Positions 52,628-61,521 are shown, counted from the stretch's first letter. The stretch: DNA of 64,000 nucleotides from Streptosporangium album (GCF_014203795.1 NZ_JACHJU010000001.1:2604001-2668000), one strand, 5' to 3'. Numbers and translations are program-made. Notes: generated by a model not told the origin, from the sequence alone.

Positions 52628-53827
52628 CTAAACCCGCATCTGGAGGGAGTCCAGGCCTCGGATGATGTAGCCCGGCCCCCAGGTGGGCTCGGTGACAAGC
52701 TCCAGCTTCGGCGCCCTGCGCAGCAGAGCGCCGAAGGACTCGACCAGCTCGACCCTGGCCAGCGGCGCGCCCAGACAGAAGTGGATGCCCGCTCCGAAGG
52801 AGATGTGCGGGTTGTCCGCCCGGCCCACGTCGAGGCGGTCGGGGTCGGCGAACACCTCGGGGTCGCGGTTGGCCGAACCGAACAGCAGGGCGACCTCCGC
52901 GCCGCGCGGGATGTCCACCCCGCCCACCGTGATGTCCTCCAGCACCCAGCGCTCGAACATCTGCAGCGGGGTGTCCCACCGCATCAGCTCCTCGATCGCG
53001 GTGGGCAGCAGGCCGTGGTCGGCGCGGAGCCGTTCCAGCTCGGCCGGGTTGCGCAGCAACGACCACCAGCCGTTGCCGGTGACGTTGACGGTGGCCTCGT
53101 GCCCGGCGTTGAGCAGCAGCACGCAGGTGCCGACCAGCTCCTCCTCGGTGAGCCTGTCGCCCTCGTCGGCCACCAGGGCCAGCGCGCTGATCAGGTCGTC
53201 ACCGGGGTCCGCCCGGCGGGCGCGGGCCAGCCCGACGAGGTAGTCGGAGAACTCCTCGGCCGCGCGCACGGCGGTGTGCTGGGCCTCGACCGAGGGGTTG
53301 AGCTCGTACATGCCGCAGATGTCGGCGGACCAGGGCCGCAGCAGGTGCCGGTCGGACTCGGGCACGCCGAGCATCTCCGCGATCACGGTCACCGGGAGCG
53401 GCTCGGCCACCTCGGCGATCAGGTCTCCCCCACCCCGCTCGACGAACCCCTCCACCAGCTCGCCGGCCATCCGGGCGACCTTGGGGCGCAGCGCCTCGAC
53501 CATGCGCGGGGTGAACGCCTTGGACACCAGCCGCCGGAGCCGGGTGTGGACCGGCGGTTCGACGTCGAGCATCCCGGCTCTGACCACCCGCCAGAACGGG
53601 TCCTGGAAACCGGGGTCGTCCGGCCTGCCGAACTCGGTGTGGGTGGCCACGTGCAGGTAGGAGCGGCCGAGCCTGCGGTCGCGCAGCAGCGCGTTGACGT
53701 CGGCGTGCCGGGCGACGAGCCACTGGCCGGTCGGCTCGAAGAAGCTGACGGGCCGCCGCCGCCTCAGCTCGGCGTAGACGTCATAGGGGTGGGCGACGAA
53801 TTCCGGATTCCAAGGATCAAAGTGCAC
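52628..53827 (-). CDS. Cytochrome P450
   Basis: 399 aa, bacterial class I P450. I-helix oxygen-binding motif LLNAGHEATVN, K-helix EELMRWDTP (ExxR), and heme-binding loop HISFGAGIHFCLGAPLARVE with Cys351 as the thiolate ligand. No ferredoxin or reductase gene is adjacent, so it must use partners elsewhere. No biosynthetic cluster surrounds it, so the substrate (perhaps a xenobiotic or secondary metabolite) is not known. Start ATG 53827; normal family length of about 400 aa. Confidence 0.95.
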   Translation of the reverse strand: MHFDPWNPEFVAHPYDVYAELRRRRPVSFFEPTGQWLVARHADVNALLRDRRLGRSYLHVATHTEFGRPDDPGFQDPFWRVVRAGMLDVEPPVHTRLRRLVSKAFTPRMVEALRPKVARMAGELVEGFVERGGGDLIAEVAEPLPVTVIAEMLGVPESDRHLLRPWSADICGMYELNPSVEAQHTAVRAAEEFSDYLVGLARARRADPGDDLISALALVADEGDRLTEEELVGTCVLLLNAGHEATVNVTGNGWWSLLRNPAELERLRADHGLLPTAIEELMRWDTPLQMFERWVLEDITVGGVDIPRGAEVALLFGSANRDPEVFADPDRLDVGRADNPHISFGAGIHFCLGAPLARVELVESFGALLRRAPKLELVTEPTWGPGYIIRGLDSLQMRV

Positions 53828-53864
53828 GCAAACATCGTAATCACGCTGGTCGGCGATGGTGCCC

Positions 53865-53975
53865 CTACAGGTCGCCCAGTATCCGGCCGGCCACCGGAGG
53901 CGGCTTCACCGGCCGCTCGCTGCTGACATAGCCAAGCCTGATGTATAGGCGCATGCTGCGATATTTCTGGCCCAC
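53865..53975 (-). other. Possible small peptide or fossil upstream of P450
   Basis: Minus-strand frame from a GTG near 53975 gives about 36 residues, GQKYRSMRLYIRLGYVSSER then PVKPPPVAGRILGDL, and stops at TAG 53865-53867. The RLY-RLGY pattern resembles the last helix-strand of GNAT acetyltransferases, so it may be a fossil. A real small peptide cannot be excluded. Confidence 0.3.
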
Positions 53976-54030
53976 CTCGTCCCGCCCGACGCCAAGCCCG
54001 AAACAGGCCCCAGGCCTCCGCCATCCCCTC

Positions 54031-54816
54031 CTAAAGGCCTGCGAGGCCGCTCTGGGATCCGGCCTGCTGGTCCGGCTCGTAGCGCTGGTGCAGCTCGACC
54101 GGCTTCTCCCCGTCCGACTTGCCGCGCATCCGGATGTTCAGCAGCTCCACGGCCAGCGAGAACGCCATCGCGAAGTAGATGTAGCCCTTGGAGATGTGCT
54201 GCTCGAAGCCCTCGGCGATGAGCACGACGCCGATCAGCACCAGGAACGACAGGGCGAGCATCTTGATGCTCGGGTGCTTGTCCACGAAGCGGCTGATCGG
54301 GCCGGAGGCGAAGAGCATCACGATGACCGAGACGACGACGGCGGCGACCATGACGCCCAGCTCGTCGACCATGCCGACCGCGGTGATCACCGAGTCGAGG
54401 GAGAACACGACGTCCAGGACCATGATCTGGAGGATCACCGCGGTGAAGGAGGAGGCGACCCTGGCACCGGCGTGACCCGACTTGCCCTCGAGGCTGTCGT
54501 GCATCTCGAAGACGCTCTTGCCCAGCAGGAACAGCCCGCCGAAGATCAGGATGAGGTCCCGTCCCGAGATCGGATGGCCGAAGACCTCGAACAGCGGCGC
54601 TGTGAGCTTCACCACCCAGGACAGTGCCAGCAGCAGCGCCAGCCGGCTGACCAGGGCGGCGAGAAGGCCCAGCTTGCGGGCCTTGTCGCGCTGTTCCGCG
54701 GGGAGCTTGCCCGCCAGGATCGAGATGAAGATGATGTTGTCGATGCCCAGCACGATCTCCAGGCCGACAAGGGTGACGAACCCTATCCATATCTCCGGGT
54801 TGGTCACCCAATCCAT
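54031..54816 (-). CDS. TerC-family integral membrane protein
   Basis: 261 aa with about seven membrane helices. Signature acidic motifs are LEIVLGIDNIIFISILAGKL and VLDVVFSLDSVITAVGMV, in which the Asp residues lie in membrane segments and are thought to bind metal. Related proteins (MeeF/MeeY, TerC) export Mn2+ and support extracellular metalloenzymes or tellurite resistance. Start ATG 54816 is preceded by GAGGGAG; ATG 54831 is in frame but without a site. No tellurite operon nearby. Confidence 0.9.
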   Translation of the reverse strand: MDWVTNPEIWIGFVTLVGLEIVLGIDNIIFISILAGKLPAEQRDKARKLGLLAALVSRLALLLALSWVVKLTAPLFEVFGHPISGRDLILIFGGLFLLGKSVFEMHDSLEGKSGHAGARVASSFTAVILQIMVLDVVFSLDSVITAVGMVDELGVMVAAVVVSVIVMLFASGPISRFVDKHPSIKMLALSFLVLIGVVLIAEGFEQHISKGYIYFAMAFSLAVELLNIRMRGKSDGEKPVELHQRYEPDQQAGSQSGLAGL

Positions 54817-54942
54817 CACTGACTCCCTCATTTCACCAGGCCCGTGCGGTCAATGCCTGGACGAACGGGAACCGCCGCGAGTTCCGGAACCGGCGCTTTT
54901 CCGCTTGCGATGCCCGGCCGTGCGTCGGTTATAGTTCCCACG

Positions 54943-55050
54943 TAGGTCATGAGTGCCAGTGACAAGCCCCGGCTCGCTGGCCGGCAACCCTCGCGTCCGC
55001 GGCGGGGTGCCCCGGGTGAGGACCTGGTCCGGCACGAGGTGTGCCGGGCA
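54943..55050 (+). ncRNA. SAM-IV-like (S-box related) riboswitch
   Basis: GGTCATGAGTGCCAG (54945-54959), GACAAGCCCCGGCT, CTGGCCGGCAACCCTC, GGCGGGGTGCCCCGGGTGA, then GACCTGGTC, the conserved SAM-binding core of the actinobacterial S-box-related class. A later hairpin CCGGCAC-GAG-GTGTGCCGG (about 55030-55048) may mediate control. A plus-strand TATAGT -10-like box lies at 54929-54934. It precedes a class V aminotransferase gene, fitting repression when SAM is plentiful. Confidence 0.82.
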
Positions 55051-55113
55051 AGCGCGGGCTCCACACATCAACGCCATGGGTTGGGGTCCGATGACCTCGA
55101 CAGGAGACCTGGC

Positions 55114-56466
55114 GTGTCCGCACTGACGATCTTCACCACCACCGCCGCCGTCGGCACCGCTCCGGCGAGCCGCGCGTCCACCACCGCCGAAGCCGCCGCG
55201 ACCGCCACCCCGGCCGTCCCCGCGACCCGCACAACCGACGACCGGCGGGTCCCCGCGGTGCTCGGTGCGGACCTTGAGGTCCCCGTCAAGGGGGGCAGGC
55301 TCGTCCGCTACGCCAACCTCGACTATGCCGCCAGCGCCCCCTGTCTGGAGCCGGTCAGCGCCGCCGTCACCGCCGCGCTCCCGGCCTACTCCAGCGTCCA
55401 CCGCGGTGCCGGATACGCCTCCCAGCTCACCACGGCCCGCTACGAGCAGGCCCGGCACACCGTCCGCGCCTTCGTCGGGGCCCGCCCCTGCGACTCGGTG
55501 ATCTTCACCCGGAACACCACCGACGCGACCAACCTGCTGGCGCGCAGCCTGCCCGAGGGGACCACCGCCGTGGTCTTCGACACCGAGCACCATGCCTCGC
55601 TCCTGCCCTGGGCCGACACCGTACGGCTCGCGCCCCCCGCCTTCCCCGGCGAGGCCGTCCGCGCCGCAGACGAGGCACTGGGCGGGATCGACGGCCCCAA
55701 GCTGCTGGTCGTGACCGCGGCCTCCAACGTCACGGGCGAGCTCTGGCCGATCGCGGCCCTGGCCCACATCGCCCACCGCCACGGCGCCCGCATCCTCGTC
55801 GACGCCGCCCAGCTCGTCCCGCACCGTCGTCTCAACCTGACCGCGCTGGACCTGGACTACGTCGTCTTCTCCGGCCACAAGCTCTACGCCCCGTTCGGCG
55901 TCGGGGCGCTGATCGGCCGCGCCGACTGGCTGTCGGAGGCGGAGCCGTACCTGCGCGGCGGCGGCGCCGTGAAGGCCGTGGACGACGACGCCACCGAGTG
56001 GCACACCGACCCCGAGGCCCGTCACGAGGCCGGCACCCCCAACGTCCTCGGTGCCATCGCCCTGGCCGCCGCCTGCGACGCGCTGACCGCCACCGGCTGG
56101 AACGCGCTGCTCCGCGAGGAGGAGCGCCTCATCGGCCGCCTCCGTGCCGGGCTCGGCGCCGTCGAGGGCGTCCACGAGCTGGCCCTGTGGGGCCCCGACC
56201 ACCCTCGCGTCGGCATCGTCTCCTTCGTGGTGGACGGCTTCACCGCCCGCGAGGTCGCCGAGGTCCTGTCCGGGACGTACGGCATCGGCGTGCGCGACGG
56301 CAAGTTCTGCGCCCACCCCTTCGTCCGCCACCTCCTCGGCGCCAAGGACGGCGGCTGCGACGACGTCACCGCCTCCGCCGTCCGCGCCTCGATCGGGATC
56401 GGCACCACCACCGAGCACGTCGACCGTCTGGTCGCCGCCCTGCGGGAGCTTGTCTCGCGGGGCTGA
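55114..56466 (+). CDS. Class V aminotransferase / cysteine-desulfurase-like PLP enzyme
   Basis: 450 aa. After an Ala/Thr-rich N-terminal extension (about 50 residues) the fold-type I domain begins: YANLDYAASAPCLEPVSAAV, FTRNTTDATNLLARSL, VFDTEHHASLLPW, VTAASNVTGELWPI, DAAQLVPHRRL, and YVVFSGHKLYAPFGVGALIG with the Schiff-base Lys. This is the NifS/SufS/Csd family, and the SAM-IV-like riboswitch upstream ties it to sulfur or methionine metabolism. GTG 55114 follows AGGAGA. An upstream in-frame ATG (54949) lies inside the riboswitch and is rejected. Confidence 0.9.
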   Translation: MSALTIFTTTAAVGTAPASRASTTAEAAATATPAVPATRTTDDRRVPAVLGADLEVPVKGGRLVRYANLDYAASAPCLEPVSAAVTAALPAYSSVHRGAGYASQLTTARYEQARHTVRAFVGARPCDSVIFTRNTTDATNLLARSLPEGTTAVVFDTEHHASLLPWADTVRLAPPAFPGEAVRAADEALGGIDGPKLLVVTAASNVTGELWPIAALAHIAHRHGARILVDAAQLVPHRRLNLTALDLDYVVFSGHKLYAPFGVGALIGRADWLSEAEPYLRGGGAVKAVDDDATEWHTDPEARHEAGTPNVLGAIALAAACDALTATGWNALLREEERLIGRLRAGLGAVEGVHELALWGPDHPRVGIVSFVVDGFTAREVAEVLSGTYGIGVRDGKFCAHPFVRHLLGAKDGGCDDVTASAVRASIGIGTTTEHVDRLVAALRELVSRG

Positions 56467-56475
56467 CATGACAGC

Positions 56476-57681
56476 ATGGGCCTTATGACCGACCGTCACG
56501 CCACAGGCGCGCCCCGGGAGATCAGCGTGGGCATCGGCGCCGGAGCCGGCGCCGTGCACGCGACGTCCGGCAAGGAGCTGGCGACCGAGGACATGGTCCT
56601 CAACATCGGGCCGCAGCACCCGTCCACGCACGGGGTGCTGCGGCTACGCCTCACGCTGGACGGAGAGCGGATCAGCGCGGCCGAACCGATCGTGGGCTAC
56701 ATGCACCGCGGCGCGGAGAAGCTCTTCGAGGTGCGTGACTACCGGCAGATCATCGTGCTGGCCAACCGGCACGACTGGCTGTCGGCCTTCGCCAACGAGC
56801 TGGGCGTGGTGCTCGCGGTGGAGCGGATGCTCGGCATGGAGGTGCCGGTCCGGGCAGTCTGGATGCGCACGCTCATGGCCGAGCTCAACCGGGTGCTCAG
56901 CCATCTGATGTTCCTCGGCTCCTACCCGCTGGAGCTCGGCGCGATCACCCCGGTCTTCTACGCGTTCCGTGAGCGCGAGACCCTCCAGGCCGTGATGGAG
57001 GAGATCTCCGGCGGGCGGATGCACTACATGTTCAACCGGGTCGGCGGCCTCAAGGAGGACGTGCCCGAAGGGTGGACGGACCGTGCCTCGCGCGCCGTCG
57101 CGGACGTGCGGCGGCGGCTGCCCGACATCGAGAACCTGATCGCCGGGAACGAGATCTTCCTGGCCCGCACGCTCGGGGTGGGCGTGCTGGGCCGCGAGAC
57201 GATCATGCAGTACGGCGTGAGCGGCCCGATCGCCCGCGCCTCCGGGGTGGACTTCGACCTGCGCAGGGACGAGCCCTACCTCGCCTACGGCGAGCTGCCG
57301 GTCCGGGTCGTCACCCGGTCGGCCGGAGACTGCAACGCCCGGTTCGAGGTGCTGCTGGAGCAGGTGAAGGTCTCCCTGGACCTGGCCGACGCCTGCCTGG
57401 CACGGCTCAGGGAGCTGCCGCAGGGGCCGATCAACCAGCGCCTGCCCAAGGTGCTCAAGGTCCCCGAGGGACACACCTACGCCTGGACCGAGAACCCGCT
57501 CGGCATCAACGGCTACTACCTGGTCTCCCGCGGCGAGAAGACGCCGTGGCGGATGAAGCTCCGCTCGGCCTCCTACAACAACGTCCAGGTGCTGCGCGAG
57601 ATGCTCCCGGGCAACCTGCTGGCCGACATGGTCGCCATCCTCGGGTCGATGTTCTTCGTCGTGGGCGACATCGACAAGTAG
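56476..57681 (+). CDS. Orphan NADH-quinone oxidoreductase subunit D (NuoD-like)
   Basis: 401 aa, the 49-kDa complex I subunit family. [20 protein letters not shown] is the conserved quinone-site start, [13 protein letters not shown] contains the Arg78 equivalent to the Arg methylated by NDUFAF7, and the C-terminus ends [11 protein letters not shown]. No other nuo genes are here, so this is a second NuoD (NuoD2 type) as in Streptomyces. Start at ATG 56476 or ATG 56485; no strong ribosome site for either. It follows the aminotransferase gene by 9 nt and may be co-transcribed. Confidence 0.9.
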   Translation: MGLMTDRHATGAPREISVGIGAGAGAVHATSGKELATEDMVLNIGPQHPSTHGVLRLRLTLDGERISAAEPIVGYMHRGAEKLFEVRDYRQIIVLANRHDWLSAFANELGVVLAVERMLGMEVPVRAVWMRTLMAELNRVLSHLMFLGSYPLELGAITPVFYAFRERETLQAVMEEISGGRMHYMFNRVGGLKEDVPEGWTDRASRAVADVRRRLPDIENLIAGNEIFLARTLGVGVLGRETIMQYGVSGPIARASGVDFDLRRDEPYLAYGELPVRVVTRSAGDCNARFEVLLEQVKVSLDLADACLARLRELPQGPINQRLPKVLKVPEGHTYAWTENPLGINGYYLVSRGEKTPWRMKLRSASYNNVQVLREMLPGNLLADMVAILGSMFFVVGDIDK

Positions 57682-57713
57682 CGGAAGCGGGCGGCAAGGC
57701 ACATCATGGCCGC

Positions 57714-58841
57714 ATGGGCGGACACGACGATGCGGCGGCTCCCCCGGTGACGTCCGGGCCGCCGCGGGACCGATACGTCGACTGGCTCCGGGCGTTCAGC
57801 CTGATCGTCGTGGTCGTCTGGCACTGGGCGTTCACCATCCTGCAGTGGGGACCGGACGGCCCCTCGCCGACGAGCCCGCTGGGCTTCACCTCGGGACTGT
57901 GGATCCTGACCTGGCTGCTCCAGGTGCTGCCGCTCTTCTTCTACGTGGGTGGATACGTCCACCTGCTGTCGTGGAACCGCGCGTGCGAGCGCGGGGTCGG
58001 CCTCGGCACCTTCGTGTGGCGGCGTATCCGCGGTCTCGCGATCCCGGCACTGGTGCTGGCCGGGACCTGGATCGTTCTGGGCGCGATCGTGACGTGGGCG
58101 TTCGGGATCGAGTGGATGGACCGAGTCGTCCTCCTCGTCATCAGTCCGCTCTGGTTCATCGGCGTCTATCTCGTGCTGATCGCCCTGCTCCCGCTCGCGC
58201 TCTGGCTGCACCGGCGCTACGACGTGCTGGCGCTGATCTGGCTCGCCGGGGCCGCCCTGGTGGTCGACGTGCTGCGGCTGCGCTACGGCTACGAGGCCGT
58301 GGGCTGGCTCAACATGATCATTGTCTGGGGGCTGGCCCACCAGGCGGGCTTCTTCTACGCCAGGGTGGTGGCGCTCCCCCGCCGGTTCGACGTCGCCATC
58401 CTGTGGACCGGGCTGTTCGCGCTGTTCGGCCTGGTCTACTCGGGCATCTACCCGGGCTCGATGGTGGGCGTTCCCGGCGACAAGCTCTCCAACATGGCGC
58501 CGCCGACCTTCGTCATCGTGGCCCTGCTGATCTTCCAGATCGGCCTGGTGGAGGTGGTGCGGCCCTCCATGGAGCGCCTGCTGGAACATCCGAGATGGCA
58601 GCGCGTGAACGAGACGGTCAACAGGTTCGCGCTGCCGCTGTTCCTGTTCCACACGACCGGCATGGCGATCTGGGTGGCGCTGACCTGGTGGCTGTCCGGC
58701 AGCCCCACCGGACGGGGGTCGCCACCTGACCTGTTCTGGTGGCTGGAGCGGCCGCTTGCCGTCGGCGGCGCGCTGGTGTGCACGCTCCCGGTCATCATGC
58801 TGTTCGGCCGGCGACGTAAGACGGACAGGACGCGGGCCTAG
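57714..58841 (+). CDS. Acyltransferase-3 family membrane protein
   Basis: 375 aa with about ten membrane helices. Opens DRYVDWLRAFSLIVVVVWHW, with the conserved R/H of the acyltransferase-3 family (active-site His in VVVVWHWAF), and continues VLPLFFYVGGYVHLLSW, IRGLAIPALVLAGTW, and LPLFLFHTTGMAIW. Such proteins move acyl groups to sugars, lipids or wall polymers across the membrane. The acceptor is unknown. It begins 32 nt after nuoD-like stop and may be in the same transcript. The end has a basic cytoplasmic tail. Confidence 0.85.
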   Translation: MGGHDDAAAPPVTSGPPRDRYVDWLRAFSLIVVVVWHWAFTILQWGPDGPSPTSPLGFTSGLWILTWLLQVLPLFFYVGGYVHLLSWNRACERGVGLGTFVWRRIRGLAIPALVLAGTWIVLGAIVTWAFGIEWMDRVVLLVISPLWFIGVYLVLIALLPLALWLHRRYDVLALIWLAGAALVVDVLRLRYGYEAVGWLNMIIVWGLAHQAGFFYARVVALPRRFDVAILWTGLFALFGLVYSGIYPGSMVGVPGDKLSNMAPPTFVIVALLIFQIGLVEVVRPSMERLLEHPRWQRVNETVNRFALPLFLFHTTGMAIWVALTWWLSGSPTGRGSPPDLFWWLERPLAVGGALVCTLPVIMLFGRRRKTDRTRA

Positions 58842-58859
58842 ACTCCGCTGGGCGCCCGG

Positions 58860-58888
58860 CCCTGCTCGGCCAGCCGGCCCGAGCAGGG
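58860..58888. terminator. Bidirectional terminator
   Basis: CCCTGCTCGG (58860-58869) pairs perfectly with CCGAGCAGGG (58879-58888), 9-nt loop, between the convergent acyltransferase and DUF3180 genes. Confidence 0.8.
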
Positions 58889-58933
58889 ATGGACCACGGC
58901 GTACCGGCACGGCTGATCACGTGGGGAACGGGG

Positions 58934-59383
58934 TTAACGGTCCTCTTCGGGGTCCTTCGGGACCTTGCAGCAGTGCTCCAGATAGAGGGCGGCGCCGACC
59001 AGCACCACACAGCCGAGGAACGAGCCTCCGGTGATGAGGAAGTCGCGCTGGGGCACGCTCTGCTCCAGCAGGTCGACGGTGTAGAGGGCGAACCCGGCGA
59101 AGACGCCGCCGAAGGCCGCCCCGCCGTACGCGGAGGCCTTGGCGAGGGCGGCGAGCCGGGCCACGGCCAGCGGCTCGACGGGCTCGGTGTCCCCCTTGCG
59201 CTCGATCCTGGCCTTCGTCATCCACCCGCTGTAGATCTCGCCGACCGCCAGCAGGAGCACCGTGGGGATCGCGGTCCACGGCACGGTCGGCAGGGATGAG
59301 TAGAGGGGTTTCAGGAGAGCCCAGGTGATGACCGCGAACAGGACGACGAGACCGACGAGCACGCCGGGACGGGTGGGCTTCAA
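58934..59383 (-). CDS. DUF3180 membrane protein
   Basis: 149 aa, four membrane helices: VLVGLVVLFAVITWALL, VPWTAIPTVLLLAVGEIYSG, YGGAAFGGVFAGFALYTVDL, FLGCVVLVGAALYLE. Initiation is proposed at TTG 59383 with AGAGG upstream, giving a 4-nt overlap (TTGA) with the folK stop; upstream in-frame starts would overlap folK deeply. The same gene follows folK in M. tuberculosis (Rv3605c) and in Streptomyces. Function unknown, but it is a constant partner of the folate operon. Confidence 0.85.
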   Translation of the reverse strand: MKPTRPGVLVGLVVLFAVITWALLKPLYSSLPTVPWTAIPTVLLLAVGEIYSGWMTKARIERKGDTEPVEPLAVARLAALAKASAYGGAAFGGVFAGFALYTVDLLEQSVPQRDFLITGGSFLGCVVLVGAALYLEHCCKVPKDPEEDR

Positions 59384-59880
59384 ACGGGCCTCTGCAACGT
59401 CAGGTCGGCGCGGAGCCGTACGCCGGCCTGGTCGAGCCCTGCCAGGAGGTCGGCGACCCTGCGCCCGGACAGCACCGCGTCGGGATCGACCTGCGACCAC
59501 GGCACCAGCACGAACGCGCGCTCGTGCGCCCTGGGGTGCGGCAGCGTCAGCTCGGGGCCGTCGGAGACGACGTCCCCCACCGTGATCAGGTCGACGTCCA
59601 GGGTGCGCGCGCCCCAGCGCTCCGTCCGGACCCGGCCGAAGGCGTTCTCCACGCCCAGAGCACGCTCGAGGAGCGTCAGAGGTTCTATGATGGAGGTCTG
59701 TGCGATCACCACCGCGTTGAGGTACGGTCCCTGCTCGGGACCGCCGACCGGTTCGGTCTCGTAGACCGGTGAGACGGCGACGAAGTCGAGGCCGGGCGCG
59801 TCGAAGAGGCAGTCGAGCGCGCCCTGCAGCGTGTCGAACCGGTCACCCAGGTTGCTGCCGAGCGCCAGCACGACCCTCAT
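59380..59880 (-). CDS. folK: HPPK, 2-amino-4-hydroxy-6-hydroxymethyldihydropteridine pyrophosphokinase
   Basis: 166 aa. Activates hydroxymethyl-dihydropterin with ATP for FolP. Starts MRVVLALGSNLGDRFDTLQGAL; SPVYETEPVGGPEQGPYLN is the pterin-binding region; RTERWGARTLDVDLITVGDV supplies the metal-binding DxD. Overlaps folB by 4 nt upstream and the DUF3180 gene by 4 nt downstream. Normal length. Confidence 0.96.
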   Translation of the reverse strand: MRVVLALGSNLGDRFDTLQGALDCLFDAPGLDFVAVSPVYETEPVGGPEQGPYLNAVVIAQTSIIEPLTLLERALGVENAFGRVRTERWGARTLDVDLITVGDVVSDGPELTLPHPRAHERAFVLVPWSQVDPDAVLSGRRVADLLAGLDQAGVRLRADLTLQRPV

Positions 59881-60239
59881 GCCCGGCTCCGTGTGATTGT
59901 CACGATCACGTCGTCGAACGGCAGCGGGATCGGTGCGGCGGGTTTGTGCACGCTCACCTCCGCCGACAGGACCTGCTCACGGGCCAGGCAGACGTCCGCC
60001 AGACGCTGGGCCAGGGTCTCGATCAGGTTGACCGGCTCCCCCTCCACGACCTTGACCAGGTCCTGGGCCAGCTCGCCGTAGTGCACGGTCCGGGTGAGGT
60101 CGTCTCCGGCCGCCGCGGCTGCCGTGTCGAGGAAGAGTGTGGCGTCGACGACGAACTCCTGGCCGAGCTCACGCTCCGCGGCCAGCACGCCGTGCCGTCC
60201 CCGTGCCCGCAGGCCCTTCACACTGATCCGGTCCGTCAC
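59877..60239 (-). CDS. folB: Dihydroneopterin aldolase
   Basis: 120 aa. Cleaves dihydroneopterin to hydroxymethyl-dihydropterin. Signature residues: GLRARGRHGVLAAERELGQEF with the conserved His/Gly/Glu, and VNLIETLAQRLADVCL. The C-terminal beta strand VSVHKPAAPIPLPFDDVIVTI contains the catalytic Lys. Overlaps folK and the NTF2-like gene by 4 nt on each side, so translation is tightly coupled. Confidence 0.95.
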   Translation of the reverse strand: MTDRISVKGLRARGRHGVLAAERELGQEFVVDATLFLDTAAAAAGDDLTRTVHYGELAQDLVKVVEGEPVNLIETLAQRLADVCLAREQVLSAEVSVHKPAAPIPLPFDDVIVTITRSRA

Positions 60240-60673
60240 GCGGCCTCCTCCTCTTCTTCCTCGTCACCCTGCAGCACCGGCGAGCCGTGATGCAGCCAGA
60301 GCCGCCAGCCCGCCGACGTCCTGATGAAGGTGTTGCTCGCCACCACCTTGCCCGCGGCGAAGCTGGAGTCGCCCTCGTCGCCCGCGGTGAGGATGTTCTC
60401 CTCGCAGGTGAGCACGGCCACGTCACCCATGACCATGACGCGGACGTCGGTCAGCACGAACTGGATGTAGGGGGTGTTGGCCATGATGAGCGCCCAGGAG
60501 CGCAGCACCTCCTGACGGCCGTTCACGATCGGCCACCCCGGATGCACGCAGCTCACCTGCTCGCCGTCGATCTCCTCGGCCCAGATCTCGGTCATCTGGT
60601 CGAGGTCGGCGTTCTCGATCGCGGTGTAGAACGCCTGGTTGACCGTCTCGACGGCGGTGGTGTCGACGCTCAT
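60236..60673 (-). CDS. NTF2/SnoaL-like protein within folate operon
   Basis: 145 aa, alpha+beta cone fold: TVNQAFYTAIENADLDQMTE, IWAEEIDGEQVSCVHPGWPI, VLRSWALIMANTPYIQFVLT, VASNTFIRTSAGWRLWLHHG, then an acidic Glu-rich tail. It lies between folP and folB with 4-nt overlaps on both sides. The same insertion occurs in other actinomycetes; a catalytic or regulatory role in pterin handling is unproven. ATG 60673 is chosen by the AGCGAG site and the folP overlap. Confidence 0.85.
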   Translation of the reverse strand: MSVDTTAVETVNQAFYTAIENADLDQMTEIWAEEIDGEQVSCVHPGWPIVNGRQEVLRSWALIMANTPYIQFVLTDVRVMVMGDVAVLTCEENILTAGDEGDSSFAAGKVVASNTFIRTSAGWRLWLHHGSPVLQGDEEEEEEAA

Positions 60674-61521
60674 GCTCTCGCTCCCTGGACTGCGGCAGCC
60701 ACGCGGACGGCGTCCGCGTTCGGGCCTACGTTGTGCACCCGCACGCACCATGCCCCTGCCTCTGCGACAAGGGCGGTCACGGCGAGCGTGGCGTCATCAC
60801 TACGGCTGAAAGGGCGCGGCGTGCCGTCCTGGTCCGCGAGCAGCCGTCCCAGAAAACGTTTCCGTGAGGCCCCGATGATAAGCGGGTAGCCCAGCTCGGC
60901 GAGCTGGTCGAGCCCGGCGAGCAGGGCCCAGTTGTGTTCGGGGTTCTTGGAGAAGCCCAGCCCGGGGTCCAAGACGATCTGACTTTCGGACACCCCCTCG
61001 GCGAGCACGGAGGCGATCCGCTTGGCGATCTCCTCCCGCACCTCGGTCACGACGTCGCCGTAGACCGCCCTGCTGTTCATGGCGTGGCTGTGTCCCCGCC
61101 AGTGCATCACCACGTACGGCACTCCGGACGCGGCGACGACCCGTGGCATCGCCGGATCGGCCAGCCCGCCGCTGACGTCGTTGACCAGCTTCGCCCCCGC
61201 CGCCACGGCCGCCTGCGCGACCTCGGCCCGCATGGTGTCGACGCTGACCGTGACGCCCTCCCGGCTCAGCTCCCTGATGACCGGTTCGACCCTGGCCAGC
61301 TCCTCTTCGAGCGACACCCGCGCCGCCCCGGGCCTGGTGGACTCCCCGCCCACGTCAACGATGTCGGCGCCCTGCTCGACCAGCTCCAGGCCGTGCCGTA
61401 CGGCTGTCGCCGGGTCGAACCACCGGCCGCCGTCGGAGAAGGAGTCAGGGGTCACGTTGACCACGCCCATAACCAGACATCGGCCCTCATCAGGCATGCC
61501 GGGCACATTCCACGTAGTCAT
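60670..61521 (-). CDS. folP: Dihydropteroate synthase
   Basis: 283 aa. Condenses hydroxymethyl-dihydropterin pyrophosphate with p-aminobenzoate; the sulfonamide target. Motifs: VMGVVNVTPDSFSDGGRWFD, ADIVDVGGESTRPGAARVSL, KLVNDVSGGLAD, VVMHWRGHSHAMN, LDPGLGFSKNPEHNWALLA, LIIGASRKRFLGRLL and CVRVHNVGPNADAVRVAAAV. ATG 61521 is used although the frame is open further upstream, because homology starts there; a TAGGCT -10-like box lies 7 nt before the ATG, so a leaderless transcript is possible. Separated from folE by about 265 bp, it may have its own promoter. Confidence 0.95.
   Translation of the reverse strand: MTTWNVPGMPDEGRCLVMGVVNVTPDSFSDGGRWFDPATAVRHGLELVEQGADIVDVGGESTRPGAARVSLEEELARVEPVIRELSREGVTVSVDTMRAEVAQAAVAAGAKLVNDVSGGLADPAMPRVVAASGVPYVVMHWRGHSHAMNSRAVYGDVVTEVREEIAKRIASVLAEGVSESQIVLDPGLGFSKNPEHNWALLAGLDQLAELGYPLIIGASRKRFLGRLLADQDGTPRPFSRSDDATLAVTALVAEAGAWCVRVHNVGPNADAVRVAAAVQGARA

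Noticed and set aside
52628..53827. P450 as part of a secondary-metabolite cluster
   Set aside because: No polyketide, peptide or terpene synthase, transporter or ferredoxin gene is nearby. Surroundings are primary-metabolism genes.
54949..55113. Upstream ATG start for the class V aminotransferase gene
   Set aside because: It lies inside the SAM-IV-like core and the encoded residues are the riboswitch sequence; GTG 55114 has a proper ribosome site.
54850..56631. Minus-strand frame of 593 aa opposite the class V aminotransferase and riboswitch
   Set aside because: Gly/Val/Asp-rich shadow. The plus strand has a riboswitch, ribosome site and PLP motifs.
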